This document shows, piece after piece, positions 31,646-41,259 of a stretch of DNA of 64,000 nucleotides. Position 1 is the stretch's first letter, and each line of letters starts with the position of its first letter. A program made the translations under genes and the position numbers. The stretch is from Naumannella halotolerans. GTDB lineage: Bacteria; Actinomycetota; Actinomycetes; Propionibacteriales; Propionibacteriaceae. The stretch lies in assembly GCF_004364645.1 (NCBI RefSeq), contig NZ_SOAW01000002.1:310001-374000 (forward strand), written 5' to 3'. Below the pieces are notes generated by a model that was not told the origin of the DNA, made no database searches, and was given only the letters and a program-made list of their open reading frames with translations.

Positions 31646-34234
31646 ATGAGTGCTACCCAGACCCGCCCGCCGGTCGTACCGGCGAACCCGTCCACCCCAT
31701 CGCGGGGCTTCGCCGAGCGGGTACGCGATGCCTTCGGCGGGCCGCCGGGGCAGCATGCCACGGGCGTCGGCAATTGGGTGAACATGCCGGTGCTGCTCGC
31801 CCTGTTGGCGACGCTCACCTGGTTGGTCACCACCATCCGGCAGCAGGCATGTCTGCCCGGTGGCGGTGACGGGTTCGCCAACTTCTGCTACTCCGACCTG
31901 TCGCCGATCTACACCGCGCTCGGTGGCGCGGGCAATCAGGTCTACTTCGACTCCGCGATCGATCAGCCGGTGCTGACCGGCTACCTGATCGAGGTGATCC
32001 GGTTCGTCATGGGCGCCTTCGGCGCCGAAACCGGTGCCGTCACCGATGCCGATGCCTCGACCTTCATCGGATTCGCCACGGTCGTCCTCTTCGGCTGCTT
32101 CCTGGTCGCGGTCTTCGCCACCGCCCGGATCCAGCGACGCTGGCGTGAAGGCGTGATGCTCGCCGTCTCCCCGGCGGTGGTGATGACCGGCCTGATCAAC
32201 TTCGACCTCTTCGCCGTCGCCCTCACCATGGTCGCCCTGGCCCTGTGGTCGCGCCGCAACCCGGTCGCCGCCGGTGCTTTCCTCGGCCTGGCGATGGCGG
32301 CCCGGATCTACCCGGCGGTGCTGCTGATCGCGCTGCTGATCGTCTGCATCCGGGGCCGTCGGGTCCCCGAGTGGCTGAACCTGCTCGGTGCCTTCCTGCT
32401 GACCTGGGCCCTGGTGAACCTGCCGGTGATGCTGCTCGCCCCGGCAGCCTGGACGGAGTCCTGGACGGCCAACACCAGCCTCGGATCGATCTGGTACGTG
32501 CTCGGTCAGGCCGGTACCGAGGTGCCGGAGGTCGGCGACCTGTCGACCGTGCTGTTCATCCTCGCCTGTATCGGGATCGCCGCGGTGGCCTTCCTCGCCG
32601 AACGCCGCCCGCGGGTCGCCCAGGTCAGCTACCTGGTGGTCTGGGCGATGTTCGTCACCAATGCCGACTACCGCCCGCAGTACGCGCTGCTGCTGGCCGC
32701 GCTGATGGTGATCGCCCGGCCGAACTGGCGGGACTGGGCGATCTTCAGCTTCGGCGAGGTCTTCTACGTCTTCGCCGTCTGGGCCTACCTGGGCGGTTCC
32801 CTGGACAGCTCTGCCGGTGACGGGGCCCCGGCCTACGATCTGGCGGTCGTGCTGCGGATGGCCACCCAGACCTGGGTGGCGGCGATGGTGGTGGTCGACA
32901 TCTGGCGACCGGCTCGCGATCCGGCACGGACCCGCGGCGGGGAGGACCCGGGCGCCGGAGTCCTGCGCGGTGCCGCCGATGCGGAGTGGGTGGCGCGCTG
33001 GCGGGCGTACCTGATCCCGTGGCCGGTGCTGTGGGGCCGCTTCTGGCGTGGCGAGGCCGAGCCGGGTACGCCCGCGCTGGCGCCGCTGGCCCCGCCGATG
33101 AAGGAGGGGCCGGGCGGATTCCGGGAGATCGTCGGCGTCTGGTTGATCGGCCGGGCCTCGATCGTGCTCACCGGTGCGATGGTGATGATGGTCCTCGGAC
33201 TGTCCTTCTTCGAGATCATCTGGCGTTGGGACACCGAACGCTTCATGACCATCGCCCAGTACTGGTACCCCTCGATCGACACCACCTATCGCGCGTTCTA
33301 CCCCGGCTGGCCGATGGTGCTGCAGCTGAACCCGGTGCAGTTGTTCGGTCTCAGCAGCGATCCGGAGACGATCCGGCTCAGCATCGCCGTCTGGGGTGTG
33401 CTGATCGCCACCGCCTGTTCGCTGGTGGCTGCTGCTGCGCTGGTGAAGCTCGGCGGGCGCTGGGCGGCATTCGGCTGGATCTTCGCCCCGATGGCGGTGT
33501 TCACGATGATGCCGTACTCCGAATCACTGTTCTGTGCCTTCGCCTTCTGGGCCTGGCAGCGCGCCCGGGCCGATCGCTGGTGGCAGGCCGCCCTGCTGGC
33601 CGGATTGGCCAGCACCGTCCGGGTGTCGGGGCTGTTCCTGATCGGCGCCCTGGTGGTGATGATCCTGGTCTGGGCCGGGATCGACTGGCGCGGACGGTTG
33701 CGTCGACTCGCCTGGCTGGTCGTCTCGGTCGCCCTGCTCGGCGCCTACACCGTCTACCTGTATCTGCTGACCGGAAACTGGTCGGCCTGGTCACAGGCCC
33801 AGGAGGAGGGCTGGGCGCGATCGTTCACCATGCCCTGGACCTCGGTGGAGAACACCTTGAAGGTGCTCGACCCGAACGGTTCCTATGTCGACCAGCCGTT
33901 CATCATGTTGATCTTCGTCCTGGAGGCGGTCGCCTGGTTCCTCGGTTTCGTCGTGGTCGGCTGGTGCGTCCGGAAGAAGCTGTGGGCCGAGGCCGCCTAT
34001 GTGGCGGTGCAACTGCTGGCCTTCTCCACCTCCTACTGGTTGCAGTCGGTGAACCGGGCGATCCTGATCTGGTTCCCGTTGTGGGTGATGCTCGCCCATC
34101 TGTTGCTGGTCGAGCCGAAGACCACGCTGGGTGCTCGTGCGCAGACGGTGTTCCGGGTCGGCTGGATGGTGATCAGTCCGCTGATGATGGTGCTCTGGGC
34201 GTGGCTGTACTTCACCGGTGAATGGGCCAGCTGA
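31646..34234 (+). CDS. Two-part GT-C glycosyltransferase (GT87 + PIG-V-like)
   Basis: An 862-residue polytopic membrane protein. Residues 40-430 fit a DUF2029/GT87 mannosyltransferase (GLINFDLFAVALTMVALALW, then ARIYPAVLLIALL). A hydrophilic linker follows (about 430-480). Residues 490-862 carry a second set of helices with PIG-V marks: RWDTERFMTIAQYWYP, YRAFYPGWPMVLQ, MPYSESLFCAFAFWAWQ and ASTVRVSGLFL. The first half corresponds in place to the DUF2029 gene after ponA1 in mycobacteria. Each half probably adds a sugar from a polyprenyl carrier. Confidence 0.82.
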   Translation: MSATQTRPPVVPANPSTPSRGFAERVRDAFGGPPGQHATGVGNWVNMPVLLALLATLTWLVTTIRQQACLPGGGDGFANFCYSDLSPIYTALGGAGNQVYFDSAIDQPVLTGYLIEVIRFVMGAFGAETGAVTDADASTFIGFATVVLFGCFLVAVFATARIQRRWREGVMLAVSPAVVMTGLINFDLFAVALTMVALALWSRRNPVAAGAFLGLAMAARIYPAVLLIALLIVCIRGRRVPEWLNLLGAFLLTWALVNLPVMLLAPAAWTESWTANTSLGSIWYVLGQAGTEVPEVGDLSTVLFILACIGIAAVAFLAERRPRVAQVSYLVVWAMFVTNADYRPQYALLLAALMVIARPNWRDWAIFSFGEVFYVFAVWAYLGGSLDSSAGDGAPAYDLAVVLRMATQTWVAAMVVVDIWRPARDPARTRGGEDPGAGVLRGAADAEWVARWRAYLIPWPVLWGRFWRGEAEPGTPALAPLAPPMKEGPGGFREIVGVWLIGRASIVLTGAMVMMVLGLSFFEIIWRWDTERFMTIAQYWYPSIDTTYRAFYPGWPMVLQLNPVQLFGLSSDPETIRLSIAVWGVLIATACSLVAAAALVKLGGRWAAFGWIFAPMAVFTMMPYSESLFCAFAFWAWQRARADRWWQAALLAGLASTVRVSGLFLIGALVVMILVWAGIDWRGRLRRLAWLVVSVALLGAYTVYLYLLTGNWSAWSQAQEEGWARSFTMPWTSVENTLKVLDPNGSYVDQPFIMLIFVLEAVAWFLGFVVVGWCVRKKLWAEAAYVAVQLLAFSTSYWLQSVNRAILIWFPLWVMLAHLLLVEPKTTLGARAQTVFRVGWMVISPLMMVLWAWLYFTGEWAS

Positions 34235-34264
34235 GCACCGACCCGTCCGCGGTGGCGCCGGAAG

Positions 34265-34897
34265 TCAGTCTTCCTGGGGGTGCCGCGGCAGCAACAGTGA
34301 CTGCAGCAGCGGTTTGAGGATCCGGACCAACTTGGCCCGGTCGAAACTGCCGGTCAGCAACAGCTCCGAGGCGATGTAGGTGTGCAGCATGAAGAACAGC
34401 TCGGCCGCTTCGGTCTCCTCGATCACCCAGACGAAGTCGACACTCAGCACCGCCTTGCGCATCAGTTCGGCGACCGAGCGCAGCAGGCCGTCCAGCAGCA
34501 CCCGGTGCTGCTGGGCGAAGCGCGGTGAGCGGGCGGCATAGAGCTCGATCTCGGCCTGCAGCAACGCATCGGTACGGGTCGGCGGTTGCAACCGCAGCAT
34601 CAGGTCGGCCACCCCGTCGGTCAGCCGGTCGAAGCTGACTTCGGCATCGGTCTCGGCCAGCAGGCCGAGGATCTCGATGGTGTGGTCGAGGTTCACGCGC
34701 TTCCAGCGCTCGACCAAGGCGATGACCAGGTCGTCCTTGGAGCCGAAATTGGAGTAGAACGCACCCCGGGTGAATCCGGCGCTCTCGCAGATCTCCTCCA
34801 CGGTCGCGGCAAGGATCCCCCGCTCGGCGAAGACCTCGGTCGCGGCGTCGGCCAGCTTCTCCCGGGTCTGCGCGCGGCGCTCGCTGATCTGCGTCAT
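34265..34897 (-). CDS. TetR-family repressor
   Basis: A 210-residue TetR protein with the HTH at residues 24-56 (GILAATVEEICESAGFTRGA, FYSNFGSKDDLV) and a helical ligand domain. It is divergent from the MMPL gene, and two palindromes lie between the starts. It most likely represses the MMPL-YhgE operon and itself. Confidence 0.9.
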   Translation of the reverse strand: MTQISERRAQTREKLADAATEVFAERGILAATVEEICESAGFTRGAFYSNFGSKDDLVIALVERWKRVNLDHTIEILGLLAETDAEVSFDRLTDGVADLMLRLQPPTRTDALLQAEIELYAARSPRFAQQHRVLLDGLLRSVAELMRKAVLSVDFVWVIEETEAAELFFMLHTYIASELLLTGSFDRAKLVRILKPLLQSLLLPRHPQED

Positions 34898-34940
34898 CGG
34901 AATCTACGAACCTTCAGGGTTGGGACATCGACATCTACTG

Positions 34941-34973
34941 GATACAGTACCGTATCGGATACATCGATGTATC
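34941..34973. promoter_or_regulatory. Two TetR operator palindromes
   Basis: GATACAGTACCGTATC (34941-34956) has 5-bp arms. GATACATCGATGTATC (34958-34973) is a perfect 16-bp palindrome. The two start 17 bp apart, suiting two dimers on almost the same face. They lie between the divergent TetR and MMPL genes, where bound repressor would block both. Confidence 0.82.
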
Positions 34974-35001
34974 GAGTTCGATCCCCCAGTTGAGGACCGT
35001 G

Positions 35002-37920
35002 ATGTCGAGATACCTGTATGCACTTGGACGGCTGGCATTCCGCCGGCGCGGTCGGGTGCTGGCCGCCTGGCTGCTGGCCCTGCTCGCCTTCGGTGGGATC
35101 GGTGCCGTCGTCATGCAGCCGTTCAACGACGACTTCGAGATCCCGGGCGCGGAATCGATGGCGGCCCTGGACCAGCTCGAGCAGACCTTCCCGCAGGTGG
35201 CGGGGACCTCGGCGCTGGTGGTCGTGGTCACCCCCGAGGGCGGAGACATCGAGGAAGCCGATTACAAGGAGGCGATCGAGGACTTCCGCGACGACGCCGA
35301 GGACCTGGACTTCGTCGACAGTGTGGCCGATCCCTATGACGACCAGGTCGAAGGACTGATCAACTCCGACCACCGGGCAGCCCTGCTGCAACTGCAGCTG
35401 GACATCGAACAGACCGACTTCAGCGACGCCGACGATGCCCAACTGCAGGAGGTGACCGAGCAGCTCCGACAGGAGCTGCCCGCGGGGTCGACTGCCGATC
35501 TCGGCGGTGAGGTCTACAACGTCAGCATCCCCGGGCTGAGCGTCGTCGAACTGCTCGGCGTGGCGATCGCCCTGGTGGTGCTGACGATCACCCTCGGGTC
35601 GATCATTGCCGCCGGTATGCCGCTGATCACCGCGATTATCGGTGTCGCGGTCTCGATGTCCTTGTTGCTGCTGTCCACCAGTCTGTCCAGCATCAGTTCG
35701 ACCACCCCGATGCTGGCGATGATGCTCGGTCTGGCGGTCGGGATCGACTACGCGCTGTTCATCATCTCCCGCCACCGCGACCAGCTGCGGGCCGGGATGC
35801 CGGTGGAGGAGTCGGCGGCCAGGGCGGTCGCCACCGCCGGCTCGGCGGTCGTCTTCGCCGGTCTGACCGTGATCATCGCCCTGTGCGGGTTGGCGGTGGC
35901 GAACATCCCGTTCCTCACCGTGATGGGCGGATTCGCGGCGTTGACCGTCGCCCTGGCGGTGCTGATCGCGCTCACGCTGCTGCCGGCGCTTCTCGGTTTC
36001 GCCGGTGAACGGTTGCGGCCGCGGCCGAAGAAGCATGAACGGGTCGCGCGGAGGAACGGCGCCGGCGGGGGCCGACAGCAGGTCACCACGCCGACCGCCC
36101 TGACCAACGGCTCGTCGGTCGACGGGGTGTCGGCCAATGGAGCTGGGGCGAATGGAGCTTCGGTCAACGGCTCCTTCCCGGCAGCGGCGCCGGACCGGGC
36201 GGCGAAGAAGCCACGGAAGGGCTTCTTCCTGCTGTGGGTCCGGGCGGTGACGAAGGTGCCGATCCTGACCGTCGTGGTGGTGGTTGCCGCCCTGGGGGCC
36301 CTGTCGCTGCCCGCCGCCGGACTGACCCTGGCCCTGCCGAACAGTGGTGAGAACCCGTCGGACCAGCCCGACCGGATCACCTACGATCTGGTGACCGAGT
36401 ACTACGGACCCGGATACAACGGGCCGCTGATCGTGACCGCCGACATCATCGGCACCGACGATCCGCTGGACGTGATGGACGGCATCGCCGACGACATCGA
36501 GGACCTGCCGGGAGTCGCCGAGGTGCCGCTGGCCACACCGAACGAAAATGCCGACACCGGCATCGTCCAGGTCGTACCCACCACCGGTCCGGCCGACCCG
36601 GCGACCGGCGAGCTGGTCGAACGGCTGCGGGCGATGGAACCGGAGTGGCTGGACGAGTACGACGTGCAGACCGCCGTCACCGGAAACACCGCCGTGCAGA
36701 TCGATGTCACCGACCGGCTGGGCGCAGCCCTGGTTCCGTTCGGCATCTTCGTCGTCGGTCTGTCGGTGATCTTGTTGATGATGGTCTTCCGTTCGCTGGT
36801 CGTACCGATCAAGGCAGCCGTCGGGTACCTGCTGAGCGTCGGTGCGGCGATGGGCGCGACCACCTTGGTCTTCAACCAGGGGTACGGCAAGGAGCTGATC
36901 CATCTGGAGCAGGCCGGGCCGGTGATTTCCTTCTTCCCGATCCTGTTGATGGGCATCCTGTTCGGCCTGGCCATGGACTACGAGGTCTTCCTGGTCTCCC
37001 GGATGCGGGAGGACTACGCCCACGGCAAGCCCGCCAGGCAGGCGATCGAGGACGGCTTCGTCGCCTCCGCTCCGGTCGTGGTCGCGGCCGCGGTGATCAT
37101 GTTCTCGGTCTTCGCCGTCTTCGTGCCCGAGGGCGAGGGAGCGATCAAGCCGATCGCCTTCGGCCTGGCCGTCGGTGTCTTCATCGACGCCTTCATCGTC
37201 CGGATGATCTTGGTCCCGGCGGTGCTGGCGATGCTCGGTGACAAGGCGTGGTGGCTGCCGCGCTGGCTGGACAAGGCGCTTCCGTCGATGGATGTCGAGG
37301 GTGAGCGGCTGGCGCATCTGCTGAAGCTGAGCGGATGGCCGGCCGATGCCGACCGGTGGAATCTCTACACCGAGGAGCTGCTGCCCGGTGTCGGTGGGAC
37401 ACCACTGACCCAGCCGGTCGATCTGCAGCTGGAGAAGCGACAGGTGTTGGTGATCGAGGCCGACAGCGGGCTGCGCGCGCCGATGATGCTGGCGCTGTCG
37501 GGACGGATGAAGATCATCGGCGGACAGGCCCGGGTGGCCGGTGCCCTGCTGCCGGACGAGGCCAGCGATGTCCGCCGCCGGACCGAGTTCGTCGATGCGG
37601 TGAACAATCGCAGCGTCACCGACGAGTTGCTCGACAGCATCCGCTCCGATGCGGCGGTGATCTTCGTCGACGGTGCCGACGCCTTGCACTCCCATGGTGA
37701 GCGCGAACTCTTGGCCGAACTGATCGCCACCGTCGGCGCCGCCGATTCACCTCGATCGCTGGTCCTCGGGGTGGCCGATGCCGCCCTGGTCGACCATCTG
37801 CTGGCCGGTGGGTATCACCATCTCGCGTTGCGTGGGCCGCAGCCCGAACAAGCCCCCACACCGGCTGCTGCCGGTGACAATGAGCCGGCACTGGCCGGCG
37901 GTGCAGGAGTGGTGCGATGA
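35002..37920 (+). CDS. MMPL/RND transporter with degenerate ABC-like tail
   Basis: A 972-residue MMPL-family exporter with two repeats of a membrane helix, a periplasmic domain and a helix bundle. Helix marks include GLAVGIDYALFIISRHRDQL and GILFGLAMDYEVFLVSRMRE, with the Asp-Tyr proton relay. A 60-residue Ala/Asn/Gly-rich linker splits the halves. From about residue 805 the C-terminal 165 residues resemble an ABC ATPase core without a Walker A (see findings). The ATG at 35002 has GAGGA upstream. Lipid or drug export is likely. Confidence 0.87.
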   Translation: MSRYLYALGRLAFRRRGRVLAAWLLALLAFGGIGAVVMQPFNDDFEIPGAESMAALDQLEQTFPQVAGTSALVVVVTPEGGDIEEADYKEAIEDFRDDAEDLDFVDSVADPYDDQVEGLINSDHRAALLQLQLDIEQTDFSDADDAQLQEVTEQLRQELPAGSTADLGGEVYNVSIPGLSVVELLGVAIALVVLTITLGSIIAAGMPLITAIIGVAVSMSLLLLSTSLSSISSTTPMLAMMLGLAVGIDYALFIISRHRDQLRAGMPVEESAARAVATAGSAVVFAGLTVIIALCGLAVANIPFLTVMGGFAALTVALAVLIALTLLPALLGFAGERLRPRPKKHERVARRNGAGGGRQQVTTPTALTNGSSVDGVSANGAGANGASVNGSFPAAAPDRAAKKPRKGFFLLWVRAVTKVPILTVVVVVAALGALSLPAAGLTLALPNSGENPSDQPDRITYDLVTEYYGPGYNGPLIVTADIIGTDDPLDVMDGIADDIEDLPGVAEVPLATPNENADTGIVQVVPTTGPADPATGELVERLRAMEPEWLDEYDVQTAVTGNTAVQIDVTDRLGAALVPFGIFVVGLSVILLMMVFRSLVVPIKAAVGYLLSVGAAMGATTLVFNQGYGKELIHLEQAGPVISFFPILLMGILFGLAMDYEVFLVSRMREDYAHGKPARQAIEDGFVASAPVVVAAAVIMFSVFAVFVPEGEGAIKPIAFGLAVGVFIDAFIVRMILVPAVLAMLGDKAWWLPRWLDKALPSMDVEGERLAHLLKLSGWPADADRWNLYTEELLPGVGGTPLTQPVDLQLEKRQVLVIEADSGLRAPMMLALSGRMKIIGGQARVAGALLPDEASDVRRRTEFVDAVNNRSVTDELLDSIRSDAAVIFVDGADALHSHGERELLAELIATVGAADSPRSLVLGVADAALVDHLLAGGYHHLALRGPQPEQAPTPAAAGDNEPALAGGAGVVR

Positions 37921-40900
37921 AGTTGGAGCGCGCGCGTACCGGGAAACCGGTGAGCTGGCTGACCCTGCTCGGGTTGTTCCTGATCCCGGTGATCGTGGCC
38001 GGTGGGTTCCTGGCTGCCACCTGGGGGGCCGGCGACCGGCTCGACCGGGTGCAGGCGGCAGTGGTGAACCTCGACGAGGGAACCCACATCGACGGTGAGT
38101 TCGTACCGCTCGGACGGCAGCTCGCTGCCGGTCTGATCACCGAGGACGACGACAACTTCGCCTGGTCGCTGGCCGATCAGGAGAATGCCGAGCAGGGCCT
38201 GGCCTCGGGCAAGTTCGCGGCGGTGGTGACCATCCCCGAGGACTTCTCCAGGGATGCCACCAGCTTCTCCGACGCGGCCGATGCCACGCAGGCGATCGTC
38301 CATGTCGAGACCTCGACGGTCTCCGGCGTCGCCGATTCGGTGATCGGTCAGCAGATCGCGAATGTGGCTGCGGCGACCACGGGCCGGGAGCTGACCGAGA
38401 ACTATCTGGACAACGTCTACGTCGGGTTCAACGACACCGGTGACGGTATGCACGAGCTGGCCGACGGTACGTCCCAGCTCGCCGACGGTGCCTCCCAACT
38501 CGACGACGGTCTGGACGAGTACACCGACGGCGTCTCCCAGGCCGGTGACGGGATCGGCGAACTCGCCGACGGCCTCGATCAACTGTCGGCCAATGGTGGC
38601 GAACTGACCAGTGGTACCGCCGGGCTGGCGTCCGGCGCAGGTGAACTCGCCACCGGCCTGCAGACGGCTGCCGACGGCACCGCCGAGCTGCCCGCGCAGA
38701 CCCAGCAACTGGCCGACGGTATGAGTGATCTGTCCACCGGTCTCGGTGAGGCAGCGGCCGGCGGCCAGCAGGCGGCCACCGGGCTGAACCAGTTGGCCCC
38801 CGGCGTCCGCGGTGCCGCGGATGGTTCTGCGGAGATTGCTGGTGGTTTGGGGCAGATCACGCCGGGGATTCGGCAGTCGGCGGATGGTTCTGCGGAGATT
38901 GCTGGTGGTTTGGAGCAGATCACGCCGGGGATTCGGCAGTCGGCGGATGGTTCTGCGGAGATCGCTGGTGGTCTGGGGCAGATCACGCCGGGCGTTCGGC
39001 AGTCGGCCGATGGTGCCGAGCAGGTCGGTGGGGCGCTGACCGAATCGGCCGCTGGCGCGCGCGAACTGAGTCAGGGCAACACGGAGTTGGCCGCGGGGCT
39101 GCGAGAGTTTGCGGACGGCTCCGACAAGCTGATGGATGGAGCTACTCGCTTGCGGCAGGGTGCCGATGGCTTACAAGTTCTCCCAACTGGACTCGCGCAA
39201 CTGAGTGAAGGCGCCGAGCAACAGCAAGAAGGCTTGGAGGACTTCACCGAAGGCTTCGAGCAGCTCAACAGCGAAGGCATCCAGCCCCTGACCGACGGCG
39301 TGGAGCAACTGGACGCGGTCGATCCAGACGACCTGGAGCAGCTCTCGGATGCCTCCAGCCAAGTCGATTCCGGTGCGTCTGCACTGAGCGGTGGGTTGAA
39401 CGAGTACCAGCAGTACCTCGGGCAGCTCGAGCAGGGAGCCGGGCTGGACTGCCCCTACGACGGGGAGGAGAACGGTGACGAGTTGTGCGAGGCCTACCTC
39501 GCCGGTGCCGCCGACAGCGCACAGGCCGCTGATGCGGCGCTCGACTCCGAGGACGGCTCGCTGGTTGATGCCGCGGCGTCCCTGGCCGACGGCACCTCCG
39601 CGCTCGACTCCGGTGTGCAGCAGTTGGCCGACGAGCTGACCGCTTTCGCCGAGGAGCTGCCCGAGCTGATCAACGGCGCCGAGGAAGTGTCTGCCAATGC
39701 CGATCAGCTGGCCGCAGCCGCCCCGCAGCTGCGGGACGGAGGAGCGCAGATCACCGCCGCGATCAGCGGTTTCGCCACGGGAGCCACCGAGTTCGCCGAT
39801 GGAGCGGTCCAATGGGCCGACGGTGCGGTTGACTTCGCCTCACAGCTCAACGGTGGTCTGCAGCAGTTGGCGGCGGGTAGTGACGAACTGGCCACCGGCA
39901 ACGCGGCCCTTGCTGATGGCCTCGACCAGTTGAACGAAGAGGGAGCCGCCCCGTTGGCGGACGGCCTCGATCAGGCGGCGACTGGGTTGGAGCAGTTGAC
40001 TCCGGGTGCGGTTGAGTTGTCGACCGGTTTGGATCAGGCGGCGACTGGGTTGGAGCAGTTGACCCCGGGTGCGGCCGAGCTGTCCACCGGCCTGGACCAG
40101 GCCGCGACTGGGTTGGAGCAGTTGACTCCCGGTGCGGCCGAGCTGTCCACCGGCCTGGACCAGGCCGCGACCGGGTTGGAGCAGTTGGCCCCCGGGGTGC
40201 AGGATCTCGCCGACGGCGTCGGCGAGGCAGCCACCGGTTCGACCCAGTTGGCCGACGGTACCCAGCAGTTGGCCACCGGTCTGGGCGCCCTGCCCGAGCA
40301 GCTCGGGCAGGCGGCCGACGGGGCAGATCAGCTCGCCACCGGAGCCGCCCAGCTGTCCGACGGGGTCGGCCAGTACGTCGACGGCGTCGACCAGGTCGCC
40401 GTCGGTGCCGGGCAGGCGGCCGACGGAATGACCCAGCTGGACGAGGCCGGGTCGCAGCTGACGGACGGTTCCTCACAGTTGGCCGACGGAACCGACGAGC
40501 TGGCAACCAACATCGACGACTCGTTGGACGACCTGCCGAGCTACAGCAGTGCCGAGCGCAATCGGCTCTCGACCATGGTCTCGGAGCCCGTCACCACGGT
40601 CGACAGCGGCGGCGGTGCGCTGCTGCCGGAATCGACGGCCACGACCTTGTTGATGATCCTGGCCCTCTGGCTGGGCGGCCTTGCGACCTTCCTGGTGCTC
40701 TCGGCCGTACCGTCCGGTGTGCTGCGGTCCCGGGAGTCCTCCGCACGGTTGGTGGCGAGGGCACTGACCCCGGGCGCTGTGATCGCTGCCGTCCAGGCGT
40801 TGGCGCTGACCATCGTCGGCCAGATCGTGCTGGACCTGAGCTTCGGCAAGGTGATCGGCGTCTTCGCCTTCCTGGTCTTCGCCGGCTGGACCTTCCTCGC

Positions 40901-41210
40901 GGTGAACCATGCGCTCGTCGCCTGGCTCGGCGGCTTCGGCCGGCTGATCTCGGTGGCGATGGTGGTGCTGACCGCCGGTTCGGGGATCCTCTCGGCCGTA
41001 CCGGGGTGGTTCTCCGCGCTGCTGCCGTTCTCCCCGTTGACGCCGGCCCTGACCGGGATCCGGGCGGTGGTGATGGATGGTGCCGGGCTGACCGACGCCG
41101 TCATCGGCTGTCTGCTCTGGCTGTTGCTCAGCACCGTCGCCGCGATCGCCGCGGTGGTCCGCAGCCGGACCGCCGACCCGCGTACCTTCGCCCGACCGGT
41201 GCACGCCTGA
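37917..41210 (+). CDS. YhgE/Pip-family envelope protein with long heptad array
   Basis: A 1097-residue protein: one N-terminal membrane helix (about residues 16-36), a YhgE/Pip extracellular domain (AAVVNLDEGTHIDG, AVVTIPEDFSRDATS), a very long run of heptad-like repeats of the type LADGxxQL from residue 180 to 860, and five or six C-terminal membrane helices of the ABC-2 type. The start overlaps the MMPL stop as ATGA. The heptads predict a long extracellular stalk. YhgE/Pip proteins include phage receptors and T7SS partners, so an envelope or export role fits. Confidence 0.88.
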   Translation: MKLERARTGKPVSWLTLLGLFLIPVIVAGGFLAATWGAGDRLDRVQAAVVNLDEGTHIDGEFVPLGRQLAAGLITEDDDNFAWSLADQENAEQGLASGKFAAVVTIPEDFSRDATSFSDAADATQAIVHVETSTVSGVADSVIGQQIANVAAATTGRELTENYLDNVYVGFNDTGDGMHELADGTSQLADGASQLDDGLDEYTDGVSQAGDGIGELADGLDQLSANGGELTSGTAGLASGAGELATGLQTAADGTAELPAQTQQLADGMSDLSTGLGEAAAGGQQAATGLNQLAPGVRGAADGSAEIAGGLGQITPGIRQSADGSAEIAGGLEQITPGIRQSADGSAEIAGGLGQITPGVRQSADGAEQVGGALTESAAGARELSQGNTELAAGLREFADGSDKLMDGATRLRQGADGLQVLPTGLAQLSEGAEQQQEGLEDFTEGFEQLNSEGIQPLTDGVEQLDAVDPDDLEQLSDASSQVDSGASALSGGLNEYQQYLGQLEQGAGLDCPYDGEENGDELCEAYLAGAADSAQAADAALDSEDGSLVDAAASLADGTSALDSGVQQLADELTAFAEELPELINGAEEVSANADQLAAAAPQLRDGGAQITAAISGFATGATEFADGAVQWADGAVDFASQLNGGLQQLAAGSDELATGNAALADGLDQLNEEGAAPLADGLDQAATGLEQLTPGAVELSTGLDQAATGLEQLTPGAAELSTGLDQAATGLEQLTPGAAELSTGLDQAATGLEQLAPGVQDLADGVGEAATGSTQLADGTQQLATGLGALPEQLGQAADGADQLATGAAQLSDGVGQYVDGVDQVAVGAGQAADGMTQLDEAGSQLTDGSSQLADGTDELATNIDDSLDDLPSYSSAERNRLSTMVSEPVTTVDSGGGALLPESTATTLLMILALWLGGLATFLVLSAVPSGVLRSRESSARLVARALTPGAVIAAVQALALTIVGQIVLDLSFGKVIGVFAFLVFAGWTFLAVNHALVAWLGGFGRLISVAMVVLTAGSGILSAVPGWFSALLPFSPLTPALTGIRAVVMDGAGLTDAVIGCLLWLLLSTVAAIAAVVRSRTADPRTFARPVHA
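38823..39011. repeat. 63-bp tandem repeat, three copies
   Basis: Three near-identical 63-bp units (starting 38823, 38886, 38949) inside the YhgE/Pip gene encode 21-residue, three-heptad blocks. The third position is T-rich compared with the rest of the gene, suggesting a recent or foreign expansion. Confidence 0.9.
39987..40200. repeat. 63-bp tandem repeat, four copies
   Basis: A second 63-bp array in the same gene, with units starting at 39987, 40050, 40113 and about 40176. It has the same 21-residue period but is not the same sequence as the first array. Later copies drift toward the gene's normal GC-rich codons. Confidence 0.88.
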
Positions 41211-41212
41211 TG

Positions 41213-41245
41213 CCGGACCGGCCCGCTGCCGACGGGCCGGTCCGG
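41213..41245 (+). terminator. Terminator hairpin after the YhgE/Pip gene
   Basis: Perfect 13-bp arms CCGGACCGGCCCG and CGGGCCGGTCCGG with a 7-nt loop, starting 2 nt after the stop codon. There is no T-tract, which is usual for actinobacterial terminators. It separates the MMPL-YhgE operon from the phosphatase gene. Confidence 0.75.
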
Positions 41246-41259
41246 ATAGGCTCGGCGCC

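Noticed and set aside
34894..37695. A 933-codon open frame on the minus strand opposite the MMPL gene
   Set aside because: Rich in Gln, His and Arg as expected of a shadow frame; it covers the operator region and the true MMPL gene.
38823..40200. 63-bp repeats that could suggest a CRISPR or satellite array
   Set aside because: Contiguous, in-frame and without unique spacers; they encode the 21-residue heptad blocks of the YhgE/Pip protein.
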